This document shows positions 17,387 to 26,319 of a stretch of 64,000 nt of DNA, one piece after another. How positions within the stretch are numbered: the first letter of the stretch is position 1; the number at the start of each line of letters is the position of its first letter. The stretch is taken from assembly GCA_003139695.1 (NCBI GenBank), contig PLJM01000006.1, positions 434,001 to 498,000 on the forward strand, read 5' to 3'. The notes beneath the pieces were generated by a model, which did no database searches, had not been told where the DNA came from, and saw only the letters and a program-made list of their open reading frames with translations. A program made the position numbers and the translations under genes. Origin of the DNA: Candidatus Dormiibacterota bacterium (GTDB lineage: Bacteria > Chloroflexota > Dormibacteria > Dormibacterales > Dormibacteraceae).

Positions 17387-18004
17387 GTGACGCTCGTCTT
17401 GATGACCGTGGTTTTGATATTCGGCATTGTGCGGGCAGCCCTTCCGAGCACCAATCCAGTGCTGACCGAAGGCGCGCACATCAACATCGCGCTGCTGACT
17501 GTGGCCTTCGCCGGCCTTCACATCCTGGCCGCGCTGCTCGATCCATTCGCGCGCCTCGGCCCCATCGATTCGCTGGTGCCGTTCGTGTCCGCCTATCGCG
17601 GGACGTGGCTCGGGTTGGGGGTCATCTCGGGGTACCTCTACATCGCCGCGGTGCTTTTGAGCTGGCCGGCGAGAAGGCTGAGCCGGCCGGTCTGGCTCTG
17701 GCTGCATCGCGCGAACTATGCGGCGTGGCTGCTGGCCCTGGTTCACTCGCTCGGTACGGGATCTGACGCCCGCAACCGGGCGTTCTTTCTGTTGAACGTG
17801 GCGGCGGTTGGCATCGCGCTGGCCGTCTTCCTTGGCGTTCGGGTGGCCGAAGCGTGGAACCGGCTTCCATCGCTGTGGGCGGCGGTGGCCGTGGTGGCGG
17901 TGGCCACGGTGCTGGTGCTTGCCATCTGGGCGAGCCACGGACCCCTTCAGGAAGGCTGGGCAAGGTCGGCCGGCACGCCGCCCGACTTGCTCCGATCGCC
18001 CTAG
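17387..18004 (+). CDS. Ferric-reductase-like transmembrane protein, N-terminus probably frameshifted
   Basis: The 205-residue frame encodes five to six membrane helices with histidines placed for heme ligation (VAFAGLHILAAL, LWLHRANYAAWLLALVHSLG), as in FRD/MsrQ-like cytochromes. In the same frame, the translated sequence just upstream of the GTG at 17387 continues the expected first helix leader (SPLWFVDRSSGEVTL) but has no start codon. An ATG at 17307, coupled to the previous gene, opens MTAYNPSNPR and then stops at 17337. A one- or two-base indel near 17330 would join the two. Either the gene is damaged or the sequence has an error. Confidence 0.6.
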   Translation: MTLVLMTVVLIFGIVRAALPSTNPVLTEGAHINIALLTVAFAGLHILAALLDPFARLGPIDSLVPFVSAYRGTWLGLGVISGYLYIAAVLLSWPARRLSRPVWLWLHRANYAAWLLALVHSLGTGSDARNRAFFLLNVAAVGIALAVFLGVRVAEAWNRLPSLWAAVAVVAVATVLVLAIWASHGPLQEGWARSAGTPPDLLRSP

Positions 18005-18174
18005 GCAGCGCCGTCGCTCCTTATATGTGTGGGCTTACGGCTTAGCCGCCGGCGAGGGGCAGCGGGCTCGCCATACATCGTGGTCCTCGCGAGGAAATCC
18101 GCCACGGCCGACTGAGCGGATTGCTTCCATTTCTCACTCGATCTTCGCTTAGGAGACGGGGCTCGCCGGCTCTA

Positions 18175-19083
18175 TCAGTCAGCCAAAACCGAGTTCAGTG
18201 AGGCAAGGGTTCTCAGCTCCGCAAGGTAAGGCACCGATCGGTCTTGGGTGATCAGGTTGAGCACAACCTGGTCCGCGCCAGCGCTCAATAGAGCATTTAT
18301 GCGCTCGTGAACCGTCGCTGTTTCGCCCCAGGCCACGACCGCATCGAAGAGATCGTCTGACCCCGGCGGCTCGAGCTCGTCGGGCTTCCAGCCCAGCCGG
18401 AGCAGGTTGTTTCGATAGTTATCAAGTCGCAGGTAGAGGTTCGTATGCACATCCCCGATGGTTCGCGCCTCCGCGCGGTCACGCGCCAGCACGACCGGAA
18501 GATCCGCTGCCAGGAACGGCTCTGGTCCGAGCTGCTCGCGAACCAGCCGGATGTGCTCGACTGTCGTGAAATAGGGATAGGCGCCGGCGGTGCGCTCAGC
18601 CGCCAACGCGACCATTCGCGGACCGAGAGCAGCGAGAACAACCGGGGGAAGTTGCGCTTCGGGACCGCGCCAAGGGGCTTGCGCCATCTGATCCAGGTAA
18701 CCCCGCATCGCAGAGACCGGCCGGGCGTAGTCGTGCCCACGAGCGGCGACCGCGGGGGCGTGACTGACGCCCAAACCAAGGATGAACCGATTGGGCCACG
18801 CCTCGGCTAAAGCGCGGCCGCCGGCCCCCATCGCCGTGGGGTCGCGAGCCCAGATGTTGGCGATGCCGCTGGCGATCACCAACTTCGAGGTCGCACTCAG
18901 GAAGATCGAGGCTTGCGCGAAAGCTTCCCGCGCAACCGCCTCGCCGTACCACAGCGTGCCATAGCCCAGCTCCTGGATTTCGGCCGCAACCTCTCTCTGG
19001 ATGGTGGATGGCTGGGCAGCGAGGGCACCGGAGAAAATGCCCAGTCGGCCAGGCTTGATGTTGCCCAGCCGGGTCAAGCTCAC
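18175..19083 (-). CDS. LLM-class (F420-dependent type) oxidoreductase
   Basis: About 302 residues from the preferred GTG start at 19083; the frame is open back to 19158 but the extra 25 residues do not look homologous. It shows the luciferase-like monooxygenase TIM-barrel pattern (LGIFSGALAAQ, IQELGYGTLWYGE, LVIASGIANIWARDP, RFILGLGVSHAP) and the C-terminal SAGADQVVLNL block. Proteins of this group use F420 or FMN to oxidise or reduce small substrates, which remain unknown here. It is divergent from the small gene at 19192. Confidence 0.8.
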   Translation of the reverse strand: MSLTRLGNIKPGRLGIFSGALAAQPSTIQREVAAEIQELGYGTLWYGEAVAREAFAQASIFLSATSKLVIASGIANIWARDPTAMGAGGRALAEAWPNRFILGLGVSHAPAVAARGHDYARPVSAMRGYLDQMAQAPWRGPEAQLPPVVLAALGPRMVALAAERTAGAYPYFTTVEHIRLVREQLGPEPFLAADLPVVLARDRAEARTIGDVHTNLYLRLDNYRNNLLRLGWKPDELEPPGSDDLFDAVVAWGETATVHERINALLSAGADQVVLNLITQDRSVPYLAELRTLASLNSVLAD

Positions 19084-19191
19084 GTCCTTGAGATTATCCG
19101 GACGGCCGTGTCGGTCGCAGAAACGATCCTTGGCCCTCGCGCCTGGCGTTGGTGCCAAGGCTGAAGGTCCGTGTCGGCTACCTTGTTGTTG

Positions 19192-19484
19192 ATGGCTACG
19201 CAGGATTCAAACCAGAATTTCCGGGAGTCCGTCGCGCTCTCACGGCTGGTCGACCCGCGGCCGACCCTCGAGAACCTCGCACGCAACACAGGCGTTGCGT
19301 ACGACGACGTAGTCCACCACGCGCTGGTCCGTTATGCAAGCTCCGGCGCCGAGGCTCTGCTTGCGTGGGAGCCGTATGCACTGCGCGAAGTAATTGCGGC
19401 TCGCAAGGTGGAAGACTGGGCGAAAAAGTCGGGGCGATCATCGACTGGCTCGAGGCAGGCCTCGAGTCATCGGAGTGGCACTGA
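19192..19484 (+). CDS. Small conserved-looking protein, reading frame interrupted by a -1 shift
   Basis: From ATG 19192 the frame encodes MATQDSNQNFRESVALSRLV and continues to VEDWAKK. It then loses sense, while the -1 frame continues VGAIIDWLEAGLESSEWH to a stop at 19484. The shift falls at a run of five A's (19423-19427, gcg aaa aag). One extra A would give one continuous ~97-residue soluble helical protein. From memory this resembles a small actinobacterial DUF family (possibly DUF6027), but I am not sure. It could be a sequencing error, a pseudogene or programmed -1 frameshifting. Confidence 0.5.
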
Positions 19485-19498
19485 GCCGCGGACGCGAG

Positions 19499-20161
19499 TC
19501 AAGCGCCTTCGGTGAGATCGAGCTGGGCAAAGCCTGAGTCCAGGCGCCGCTCACCAGCAGCCCACGACACAGGCCGCTTGAAGACGGGACCGGCGAACGC
19601 GAAGGAGTGATACTCGCCGTTTTCACCGCAGGCGTCGATGCCTGTTTTTGCTATCTCCGAGGCGAATCGCTCGTCGATCACGCTGGCCAGCCACGACTCG
19701 TCCAGCTTCGCCAGCTCCACGCAGGTGACAACCGCGCGACCACCCGAAGCTACGAATTCATCAAGGAGTGATTGGGGCGCCTCACCCCAGATCAGTTCGA
19801 CATGTTTCAGCCCGGCGGCGATGACGCGGTCCTCGTACCAGGCCCTCACGTCCGCGAGGTGGATGTCGCCAAAGACGACGCCACTGAATCCCTCCTCGCG
19901 GAGTGACGAAAGCTGTTGTCGGAGGCTGGCTTCCATCTCGGGCCATGTTGTGGGGATGGCGTGGAGTTCGATCCCGATCGCGGCGGCCTGAGCCTCCAGC
20001 ATCTCGACCCTTGTGGCATGAAAGCGAACGCGCCGGGTAGCACTGTCATAAAAGGAGAGCAAGCGGTCGACCACGATTCCCGACCTGAAGGCGCGGCCCA
20101 ACGCGAGGGCGCTGTCTTTGCCGCCGGACCACATGAAGGCGTGCCTGTCGCTCATGCGCAC
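19499..20161 (-). CDS. Dph6-like ATP pyrophosphatase (diphthine-ammonia-ligase family)
   Basis: A 220-residue adenine-nucleotide alpha-hydrolase protein. The PP-loop motif SGGKDSALALG is at residues 12-22, and the family-specific GENGEYHSF motif lies near residue 187, with GDIHLADVRAWYE between them. In archaea and eukaryotes this family amidates diphthine on EF-2. Bacteria lack diphthamide, so the bacterial homologues use a different, mostly unknown acceptor. It is convergent with the upstream small gene and divergent from the heme operon. Confidence 0.82.
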   Translation of the reverse strand: MRMSDRHAFMWSGGKDSALALGRAFRSGIVVDRLLSFYDSATRRVRFHATRVEMLEAQAAAIGIELHAIPTTWPEMEASLRQQLSSLREEGFSGVVFGDIHLADVRAWYEDRVIAAGLKHVELIWGEAPQSLLDEFVASGGRAVVTCVELAKLDESWLASVIDERFASEIAKTGIDACGENGEYHSFAFAGPVFKRPVSWAAGERRLDSGFAQLDLTEGA

Positions 20162-20253
20162 TCAAGCATGCAGTTCGAAGCTCGGACCGGGCGCCGCGCA
20201 GGGCCCTAGGCCAGGCGCCTAGACCACCACTGCAAGGTTTCGATAGTTTTCAG

Positions 20254-20259
20254 CATAAT
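20254..20259 (+). promoter_or_regulatory. Candidate -10 element of the heme operon promoter
   Basis: CATAAT lies 7 bases before the TTG start of the regulator gene, within an AT-richer patch (20236-20262) that is rare in this GC-rich sequence. No convincing -35 box is seen. If real, transcription would begin almost at the start codon, giving a leaderless message. Confidence 0.3.
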
Positions 20260-20266
20260 TTGGCGG

Positions 20267-20914
20267 TTGAGTACTTTGGCCCGCCCCGCTCGCTCACCCT
20301 GGCTCAGTCTCGGCGAGGCGAGTCGCCTCCTGGGCGTCACCCCGGCTACATTGCGTCGCTGGGCAGACCATGGAGACGTCGCCGCGTTCGTAACGCCAGG
20401 CGGGCATCGACGCTTTCCGCGAACTGTGATCGAGGCCCTTGTGCCCCAATCCCGGGTGCGCCGGCCGCCACTCACCGGCCTCGGAGCCGCGGCCCTGCGC
20501 GTGGCACGGGTTTACAAGCGGGCAAGACCGGTTGGCCAGCCGGTCGCGTCGCCCTGGCTCGCGGCCCTGTCCGACGCTCAACGGGCCGAGCTTCGCGAGC
20601 GAGGTCACCGTTTGCTCGCAACGCTTTTGGAGCACCTCGATGAGGAAGGCCCACAACGATCGCCGCAGAAGCTGGAGCAGGCCGGCGCTTTGGCCTTTGA
20701 GTACGGCCAGCGGGCTGCCGCTCTCGGCGCGTCGCTTTCGGAGACGGTCGAGGCTTTCGTTCGATTTCGAGGAGCGTTCGTGGGCGAGCTCGCGAGCATC
20801 GCCCGGCGGCGGCGTCTCGACACGCGGGAGGCGACGTTGCTCCTGGTCGAAGCGGAAAGCGCTGCCGACCGCCTGCTGGTGGCCCTGATGAGCGGCCACG
20901 CGGACAAGGCCTGA
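20267..20914 (+). CDS. MerR-like DNA-binding regulator heading the heme operon
   Basis: A 215-residue protein from a TTG start. Residues ~12-50 form a MerR/BldC-type winged helix-turn-helix (SLGEASRLLGVTPATLRRWADHG, partly shown, then the wing FVTPGGHRRF). The rest is a helical domain (residues ~95-210) reminiscent of RsbR-type non-heme-globin sensory regions, which might bind heme or another signal. Its stop overlaps the hemA ATG (TGATG), so it is translated with the pathway it probably controls. Autoregulation by heme is a plausible inference, not shown. Confidence 0.75.
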   Translation: MSTLARPARSPWLSLGEASRLLGVTPATLRRWADHGDVAAFVTPGGHRRFPRTVIEALVPQSRVRRPPLTGLGAAALRVARVYKRARPVGQPVASPWLAALSDAQRAELRERGHRLLATLLEHLDEEGPQRSPQKLEQAGALAFEYGQRAAALGASLSETVEAFVRFRGAFVGELASIARRRRLDTREATLLLVEAESAADRLLVALMSGHADKA

Positions 20915-21810
20915 TGTCTGATCAGGAGCCGTGGGTGATGGCGGTTCAAGCGGATACCGCAACGGCAGATGAGCGAGCGGAGCTTGCGCGAGCGGTGGAA
21001 ACGCAAATCGAAGGTCACCCTGCGTGGATCCTGCTGAGCACCTGTCACCGGGTGGAGCTTTACGGGTTCGGCGCCAGGCCGGACCTGGACGCCCCCCTTC
21101 ACGCTGAAGCGGGTGCGGATGCAGTGCGGCATCTGATGCGGGTCGCCGCCGGTTTGGAGAGCGCGATTGTCGGAGAGGACGAGGTCCTTCACCAGGTTCG
21201 GGAGGCATTGGGCCACGCGCGCGCCTCGCGCGCGGTGGATCGCCGTCTGCAGCGATGGTTCGAAACAGCGATAGCCGCCGGCCGCCGTGCGCGCGCCGGG
21301 CGGACCGCCTCCAGCGGCACCCTGGCGCAGAGAGCGGTGGCCTGGCTGGCGGAGAGATCGACCCTTCGCGGACGCTCCGTCCTGGTCGTTGGTGCGGGCC
21401 GGATGGGATCTTCTCTCGCTCACTCCGTCAGGCTGGCGGGAGGCGACGTTACGATCGCGAGCCGGGAGGCGACCAGGGCTCAGCGCCTGGCCCAGGTTTA
21501 CGGTGGTCGAGGGGTCGACCTCGCGGACGGCGCGAAGCTTGCTGTGAACAGCGCCGCCATCGCCGTTGCGCTCGCCGGCGTTTGGCACGAGCTGGAGCAG
21601 CGAGCAGGTGACCTGCCGCCGATCGCGGATATTTCGGCGCCGACCGCGGTTCCCGAGGCCGTCAGGACCCGCGCCAACGGTGACTTTCTCGGCATCGACG
21701 ACCTCTTTGTCCGTTTGCCGACTCTTCCGCGCGGCTACATCGATGAGGCGAACCGAGTCGTCGCCTCGAAGACACGCGAGTATGTCGGTTGGCTGGAGCG
21801 CGGCACATGA
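20914..21810 (+). CDS. hemA: Glutamyl-tRNA reductase, short form lacking the dimerisation domain
   Basis: Catalyses NADPH-dependent reduction of glutamyl-tRNA(Glu) to glutamate-1-semialdehyde, the first step of C5 heme synthesis. The catalytic cysteine lies in LLSTCHRVELY (~residue 45), GLESAIVGEDEVLHQV matches the GE(D)xQI block, and the NADPH-binding Rossmann motif is VLVVGAGRMGSSLA (~155). The protein has only 298 residues against the usual ~420 and ends where the C-terminal helical dimerisation domain should begin. N-terminally the first beta strand is also short. It is the second gene of the operon and overlaps the regulator by one base and hemC by four. Confidence 0.9.
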   Translation: MSDQEPWVMAVQADTATADERAELARAVETQIEGHPAWILLSTCHRVELYGFGARPDLDAPLHAEAGADAVRHLMRVAAGLESAIVGEDEVLHQVREALGHARASRAVDRRLQRWFETAIAAGRRARAGRTASSGTLAQRAVAWLAERSTLRGRSVLVVGAGRMGSSLAHSVRLAGGDVTIASREATRAQRLAQVYGGRGVDLADGAKLAVNSAAIAVALAGVWHELEQRAGDLPPIADISAPTAVPEAVRTRANGDFLGIDDLFVRLPTLPRGYIDEANRVVASKTREYVGWLERGT

Positions 21811-22691
21811 ACCTTCGATTGGGCACGCGCGGCTCAAAGCTCGCGTTGGTTCAGAGCGAGCTTTTCGCCCGGCGCCTCCTTGAGGCGGGCCACGAGGTTG
21901 AGCTCGTTCGGATCGTGACCGAGGGCGACACTCGCCCTGTCGACATGTCGCCAGGCGAAGGCGTGTTCGTCGCCGCGATCGCACGCGCACTAGTCGCGGG
22001 CGACATCGACATCGCGGTGCATAGCGCCAAGGATGTCCCACTGGAGGAGGAGCCCGAGCTGCTGATTGCCGCATATCCCGAGCGGGCGGACCCTCGCGAT
22101 GTCCTGGTCACACGAACCGGGACCAGCACGCTGGACTCGCTGCCACGAGGAGCGGTTGTCGGCACCGACAGTCCGCGCAGGAAGGGATTTCTGTTGGCCG
22201 CACGCCCCGACCTCCATGTCGTGCCACTGCATGGCAACGTCGATACCCGCCTTGGACGGCTCGACGGAGGTGCTGTCGACGCTGTGGTGTTGGCGGCCGC
22301 CGGGATAGATCGCCTCGGCCGTGGCGAACGGATCGACCAACGGCTGGAACCGGAACTGATCGCGCCGGCACCGGCCCAAGGAGCTCTCGCTGTCCAGGCT
22401 CGCCGCAGAGACGTCGAACTGATTGGCGTGCTCGCTGCGCTCGATCAGCGATCCATTCGCCTCGCGGTAGAAGTAGAGCGCGAAGTTTTAAAGGCGACTG
22501 GAGGTACGTGCCGCGCGCCTGTGGGCGCGCTGGCCTCGGTTGACGGTGACTCGTTCACGCTGCTTGTGGCCGGAGTGAACAGCGACGGCACCAGCAAACG
22601 CATCGAGCACATTAAAGGCGCCTGCTCAGACGCATTCATTCTGGCCGGAGCCGCCGGGCGCCGGCTCGTCGCTGAGGTGGCGCTCCGGTGA
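21807..22691 (+). CDS. hemC: Porphobilinogen deaminase (hydroxymethylbilane synthase)
   Basis: Polymerises four porphobilinogens to hydroxymethylbilane. I chose the ATG at 21807, which overlaps the hemA stop (ATGA) and gives the family-typical NLRLGTRGSKLALVQSE start; the frame is open 18 bases further up. The product has 294 residues. The cysteine that binds the dipyrromethane cofactor is in ATGGTCRAPVGAL (~233), and HSAKDVPLE carries the catalytic Asp. Confidence 0.95.
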   Translation: MNLRLGTRGSKLALVQSELFARRLLEAGHEVELVRIVTEGDTRPVDMSPGEGVFVAAIARALVAGDIDIAVHSAKDVPLEEEPELLIAAYPERADPRDVLVTRTGTSTLDSLPRGAVVGTDSPRRKGFLLAARPDLHVVPLHGNVDTRLGRLDGGAVDAVVLAAAGIDRLGRGERIDQRLEPELIAPAPAQGALAVQARRRDVELIGVLAALDQRSIRLAVEVEREVLKATGGTCRAPVGALASVDGDSFTLLVAGVNSDGTSKRIEHIKGACSDAFILAGAAGRRLVAEVALR

Positions 22692-23395
22692 CCGCCATCC
22701 TCCTGACTCGACCAGCGGGCAGCGTCGACTCGACGGCCGGCGCGCTGAGGACGGCCGGGTACCGCGTGCACGTAGTCCCCACAGTTGCGACCCATCGACT
22801 TCAATTCACCCGGCCTGAATTTGCCGATTACCACTGGGTGGTCGTCACGAGTGCGTCAGGGGTCGATGCGCTGGACGATCTCCCGGCGGGACCGCTGTGG
22901 GCGGCAGTTGGGCCTGCGACCGCGAGGGCGCTTCGCGCCCGTGGCATCGAGCCGGCACTCGTGCCAGAGATATCGAATGGGTTGGCCCTCGCGAACGCGA
23001 TGCCCGATGCAGGCGGCAAGCACGTGCTGCTCGTGCGCGCGGCAGCCGCTGCTCCGGATCTTCCGGAACGCCTCCGCGAGAGGGGTGCCGAGGTCGATGA
23101 GCTGGCCGCCTACACAACAGTGGAGGGACCCGCATCCTCTGCCGAACCGCTGACGGAGGCGCTCGCCGATGGCGACCTGTCGGCTGTCGTCTTCGCATCC
23201 GGCTCCGCGGTGCGCGGATTCATCGCGTTGGGCGGCACCACTGCGTTGCCCGCGATCACCATCGGGCCCCGTACCACAGCAGTCGCTCGTGAGCTTGGGT
23301 TCCGCGTCATGGCGGAGGCAAAAGCACAGAGCGCGGAGGCGTTGGCGGCCGCGGTCGTCGGAGCAATACCACTGGAGGAAATGAACCATGCGTGA
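22688..23395 (+). CDS. hemD: Uroporphyrinogen-III synthase
   Basis: A 235-residue protein of normal HemD length that cyclises hydroxymethylbilane with inversion of ring D. The two-domain alpha/beta pattern is visible (AILLTRPAG, WVVVTSASGVDAL, VVFASGSAVRGFI, AITIGPRTTAVARELGF). HemD is poorly conserved, so the call rests on these motifs plus its place between hemC and hemB. The GTG start overlaps the hemC stop by four bases. Confidence 0.9.
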   Translation: MTAILLTRPAGSVDSTAGALRTAGYRVHVVPTVATHRLQFTRPEFADYHWVVVTSASGVDALDDLPAGPLWAAVGPATARALRARGIEPALVPEISNGLALANAMPDAGGKHVLLVRAAAAAPDLPERLRERGAEVDELAAYTTVEGPASSAEPLTEALADGDLSAVVFASGSAVRGFIALGGTTALPAITIGPRTTAVARELGFRVMAEAKAQSAEALAAAVVGAIPLEEMNHA

Positions 23396-24398
23396 TCTGA
23401 TCGCTACGCGTGGCGTCGACCTTCCCGGAAGGGAACGGCCTCGTCGCCTCCGCGCCAACGGCGCGCTCCGCACGCTCGTGCGGGAGACGCGACTTGCCTC
23501 AGCGGCACTCGTGGCGCCGCTGTTCGTGGTCTCGGGGCGTGGCCGTCGGGAGGAGATCTCGTCCTTGCGCGGGCATGCGCGCTTGAGCCCGGACCTCGCG
23601 CTGGCTGAAGCGCATCGGCTCGCAGGCCTCGGCGTCGGAGGCGTCCTGCTCTTCGGGATACCCGACGCCAAGGACCACTACGGCCATGCCGCTGCCGACC
23701 CCGACGGCCCGGTATCGGAGACACTGCGCCGGCTGAAAGCCGAGAAGCTGCCGCTGGCCCTGGTCGCCGACGTTTGCCTCTGCGAGTACACGACCCACGG
23801 GCACTGTGGAGTGCTCGAGGGCGAATTAGTGGACAACGACGCCACCCTGCCGCTGCTGGCCGATGCAGCGATCGCATACGCCGAAGCCGGAGCGGACATC
23901 GTCGCACCGAGCGCAATGATGGACGGCCAGGTTGCGGCGTTGCGTTCCGGGTTGGACGGGGCCGGTTTTACAGGGGCAGCGATCATGGCCTACGCCTCGA
24001 AGCACGCATCTACTTTCTACAGCCCCTTTCGCGAGGCTGCCGGGTCGACGCCGAGCTTCGGGGACCGCAAGTCCTATCAGATGGACCCCGCCAATGGGCG
24101 TGAAGCGTTGCGCGAGATGGAGCTAGATGCCCAGGAGGGAGCCGACATCCTCATGGTGAAGCCAGCGATCACGTCACTCGACCTCATCGCGCGCGCGCGC
24201 GATCGATTCGATCTGCCGCTGGCCGCCTACCAGGTCAGCGGCGAAGCGGCGATGATCGAGGCCGCCGCTGCCCGGGGCTGGATCGACCGACGGAGCGCCA
24301 TTCTGGAAACGCTGACCGCGATCGTTCGCGCCGGAGCCGGGAACGTCATGACTTATTTCGCCAGCGACGTCGCCACCTGGTTGAAGGAGACCGCATGA
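23388..24398 (+). CDS. hemB: Delta-aminolevulinic acid dehydratase (porphobilinogen synthase), zinc type
   Basis: Condenses two ALA molecules to porphobilinogen. The 336-residue protein has the zinc-binding cysteine cluster CLCEYTTHGHCG (~125). The two Schiff-base lysines are in YASKHASTFYSPFREA (~204) and ILMVKPAITSLD (~257). All three zinc cysteines are present, so this is the Zn- rather than the Mg-only type. It overlaps hemD by 8 bases and hemQ by 4. Confidence 0.96.
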   Translation: MRDLIATRGVDLPGRERPRRLRANGALRTLVRETRLASAALVAPLFVVSGRGRREEISSLRGHARLSPDLALAEAHRLAGLGVGGVLLFGIPDAKDHYGHAAADPDGPVSETLRRLKAEKLPLALVADVCLCEYTTHGHCGVLEGELVDNDATLPLLADAAIAYAEAGADIVAPSAMMDGQVAALRSGLDGAGFTGAAIMAYASKHASTFYSPFREAAGSTPSFGDRKSYQMDPANGREALREMELDAQEGADILMVKPAITSLDLIARARDRFDLPLAAYQVSGEAAMIEAAAARGWIDRRSAILETLTAIVRAGAGNVMTYFASDVATWLKETA

Positions 24399-25072
24399 CA
24401 GACAGCCGTTTCGTTCACGCGCTTGCACTCGGTCTCGATCCGGCCTGGCGGCGATTGGCCACGGAGGAACGATGCCAGTCGGCGGCCGAGCTCGCTGCGG
24501 CAGTTGACGCCACATCGAGCGTGACCACGCACACGTATTCGATGGTGGGACTTAGGGCGGGCACGGATCTCCTCCTCTGGAGCCTTGCGTCGTCACTCGA
24601 TGCGCTGGAGGAGAAGGCAGCATCGGTGCTCCGATCCGGGATGGGCCGGTGGATGAAAGTGAGTGAGAGCTTCCTCGGCATCATCCAGCCCTCCCAGTAC
24701 GTCAAGAAGCCAACCCCGCAGGAGCAGTCATTGTTCTCCGGCGAACGATCCCGCTATCTGATCGTTTATCCATTCACGAAAAGCACCGATTGGTACCTTC
24801 TAGGCCGCGAGGCGCGCCAGGGGATCATGAACGAGCACATGCGGATCGGGCATGACTTTCCCGACGTACGCCAGCTGCTCGCCAATAGCTTTGGCATCGA
24901 CGACATGGACTTCCTGGTCGCATATGAAACCGACGATCTGCCCAAGTTCGGCGAGCTGGTTCGAGCGCTTCGTGGGACTGACAGCAGGAAATCCACGATC
25001 CGTGACACGCCACTCCTCACCGGCATTCATCGCCCCATCGCGGAAATCACTGCTCTCCTCGGAGCCTCGTGA
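24395..25072 (+). CDS. hemQ: Coproheme decarboxylase (HemQ/ChdC, chlorite-dismutase family)
   Basis: A 225-residue chlorite-dismutase-fold protein that oxidatively decarboxylates coproheme to heme b, the final step of the coproporphyrin-dependent pathway. The IVYPFTKSTDWYLL block carries the catalytic Tyr, and MNEHMRIGHDFPDV carries the proximal-His region. It lacks the distal Arg context of true chlorite dismutases, and its position inside a heme operon settles the role. ATGA overlap with hemB and GTGA overlap with hemL. Confidence 0.92.
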   Translation: MTDSRFVHALALGLDPAWRRLATEERCQSAAELAAAVDATSSVTTHTYSMVGLRAGTDLLLWSLASSLDALEEKAASVLRSGMGRWMKVSESFLGIIQPSQYVKKPTPQEQSLFSGERSRYLIVYPFTKSTDWYLLGREARQGIMNEHMRIGHDFPDVRQLLANSFGIDDMDFLVAYETDDLPKFGELVRALRGTDSRKSTIRDTPLLTGIHRPIAEITALLGAS

Positions 25073-26319
25073 TCAAGACCGGTGTAAGCGCCGCTTGGCG
25101 TGAAAGGGCCGCTCAGCTTTTTCCGGGCGGCGTTAACAGTCCGGTCCGGGCTTATCGGGCAGTCGGCGGTGAGCCACCGATCATCGCGCGCGGTCATGGA
25201 CCTTTCGTCTGGGATGTTGATGACAACCGCTACATCGATTTCGTAGGCGCATTCGGGCCGCTCATCCTGGGCCACGCACACCCCGCTGTGGTCGAGGCCA
25301 TGCGCACCGCTGTCGAGGCGGGTGGCTCCTTCGGAGCGACCAGTCCGACCGAGGTCCGGCTGGCTGAGCTGATCCGCTCGCGGATGCCGTCCATCGAGCG
25401 AGTCAGGTTCGTGAACAGTGGGACGGAAGCGGCGATGAGCGCACTCCGGGTGGCTCGCGCTGCGACCGGTCGCGACCTCGTTATCAAGTTCGATGGCGGC
25501 TACCACGGTCATGCCGACTCGCTGCTCGTCGATGCCGGATCCGGCGTCGCAACGCTGTCGATCCCGGGAAGCGCTGGCGTCCCAGCATCGGTGGCGGCTC
25601 AAACCCTCGTGGCGAACTACAACGATCTCGACTCGGTCGCCGCGCTGTTCGACGCCCACCCGCGCGAGGTCGCGGCCGTCATCGTCGAGCCCGTGGCCGC
25701 CAACATGGGCGTCGTTCCGCCGGCGCCCGGCTTCTTGGCCGGCTTGCGTCGCCTGACCGAGCTTGCCGGCTCGCTGCTCATCTTCGACGAGGTGATCACC
25801 GGATTTCGGGTTGCGCCGGGCGGCGCGCAGGAGCTCTTTGGCGTGCGCCCAGACCTGACCATCCTCGGCAAGATCATCGGCGGCGGCCTTCCCGTCGGCG
25901 CTTACGGCGGTCGCGCTGAGCTGCTCGACCTGGTCGCGCCCGCCGGCCCGGTCTATCAGGCCGGCACATTGTCGGGCCACCCGGTGGTCATGGCTGCCGG
26001 CGAAGCCACCCTGCTTCAGCTGACCGACGATGTTTACAGCCGGCTGGAAGCGCGTATCGACCGTCTAGAGGAAGGATTACGGCGCGGCGGCGCGAGCACG
26101 GCTCGAGTCGGATCTCTTCTCACACTTTTCTTTCGCGACAGCGCACCAAGGAACTTTCGCGAGGCGAAGGAAAGCGACACCAATGCTTTCGCCAAGTTCT
26201 TCCAACGCATGCGCGATGCGGGCGTTCTGCTCCCGCCCTCGCAGTTCGAGGCCTGGTTTCTCTCCGCCGCGCACGACGATGCGGTTATCGACGCCACGAT
26301 CGACGCAGCCGCAGGGTGA
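25069..26319 (+). CDS. hemL: Glutamate-1-semialdehyde 2,1-aminomutase
   Basis: Converts glutamate-1-semialdehyde to 5-aminolevulinate using PMP/PLP. It is a 416-residue class III aminotransferase with the HemL hallmark start FPGGVNSPVRAYRAVGG, the nucleotide-phosphate-binding NSGTEAAMSALRVARA, the DEVITGFR motif, and the PLP lysine in LGKIIGGGLPVGAYGG. It comes after hemQ rather than next to hemA, but is co-translated with the rest of the operon. Confidence 0.95.
   Translation: MIKTGVSAAWRERAAQLFPGGVNSPVRAYRAVGGEPPIIARGHGPFVWDVDDNRYIDFVGAFGPLILGHAHPAVVEAMRTAVEAGGSFGATSPTEVRLAELIRSRMPSIERVRFVNSGTEAAMSALRVARAATGRDLVIKFDGGYHGHADSLLVDAGSGVATLSIPGSAGVPASVAAQTLVANYNDLDSVAALFDAHPREVAAVIVEPVAANMGVVPPAPGFLAGLRRLTELAGSLLIFDEVITGFRVAPGGAQELFGVRPDLTILGKIIGGGLPVGAYGGRAELLDLVAPAGPVYQAGTLSGHPVVMAAGEATLLQLTDDVYSRLEARIDRLEEGLRRGGASTARVGSLLTLFFRDSAPRNFREAKESDTNAFAKFFQRMRDAGVLLPPSQFEAWFLSAAHDDAVIDATIDAAAG

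Noticed and set aside
24395-25072. Chlorite dismutase or Dyp-type peroxidase
   Set aside because: The sequence features and the position between hemB and hemL identify the coproheme decarboxylase HemQ.
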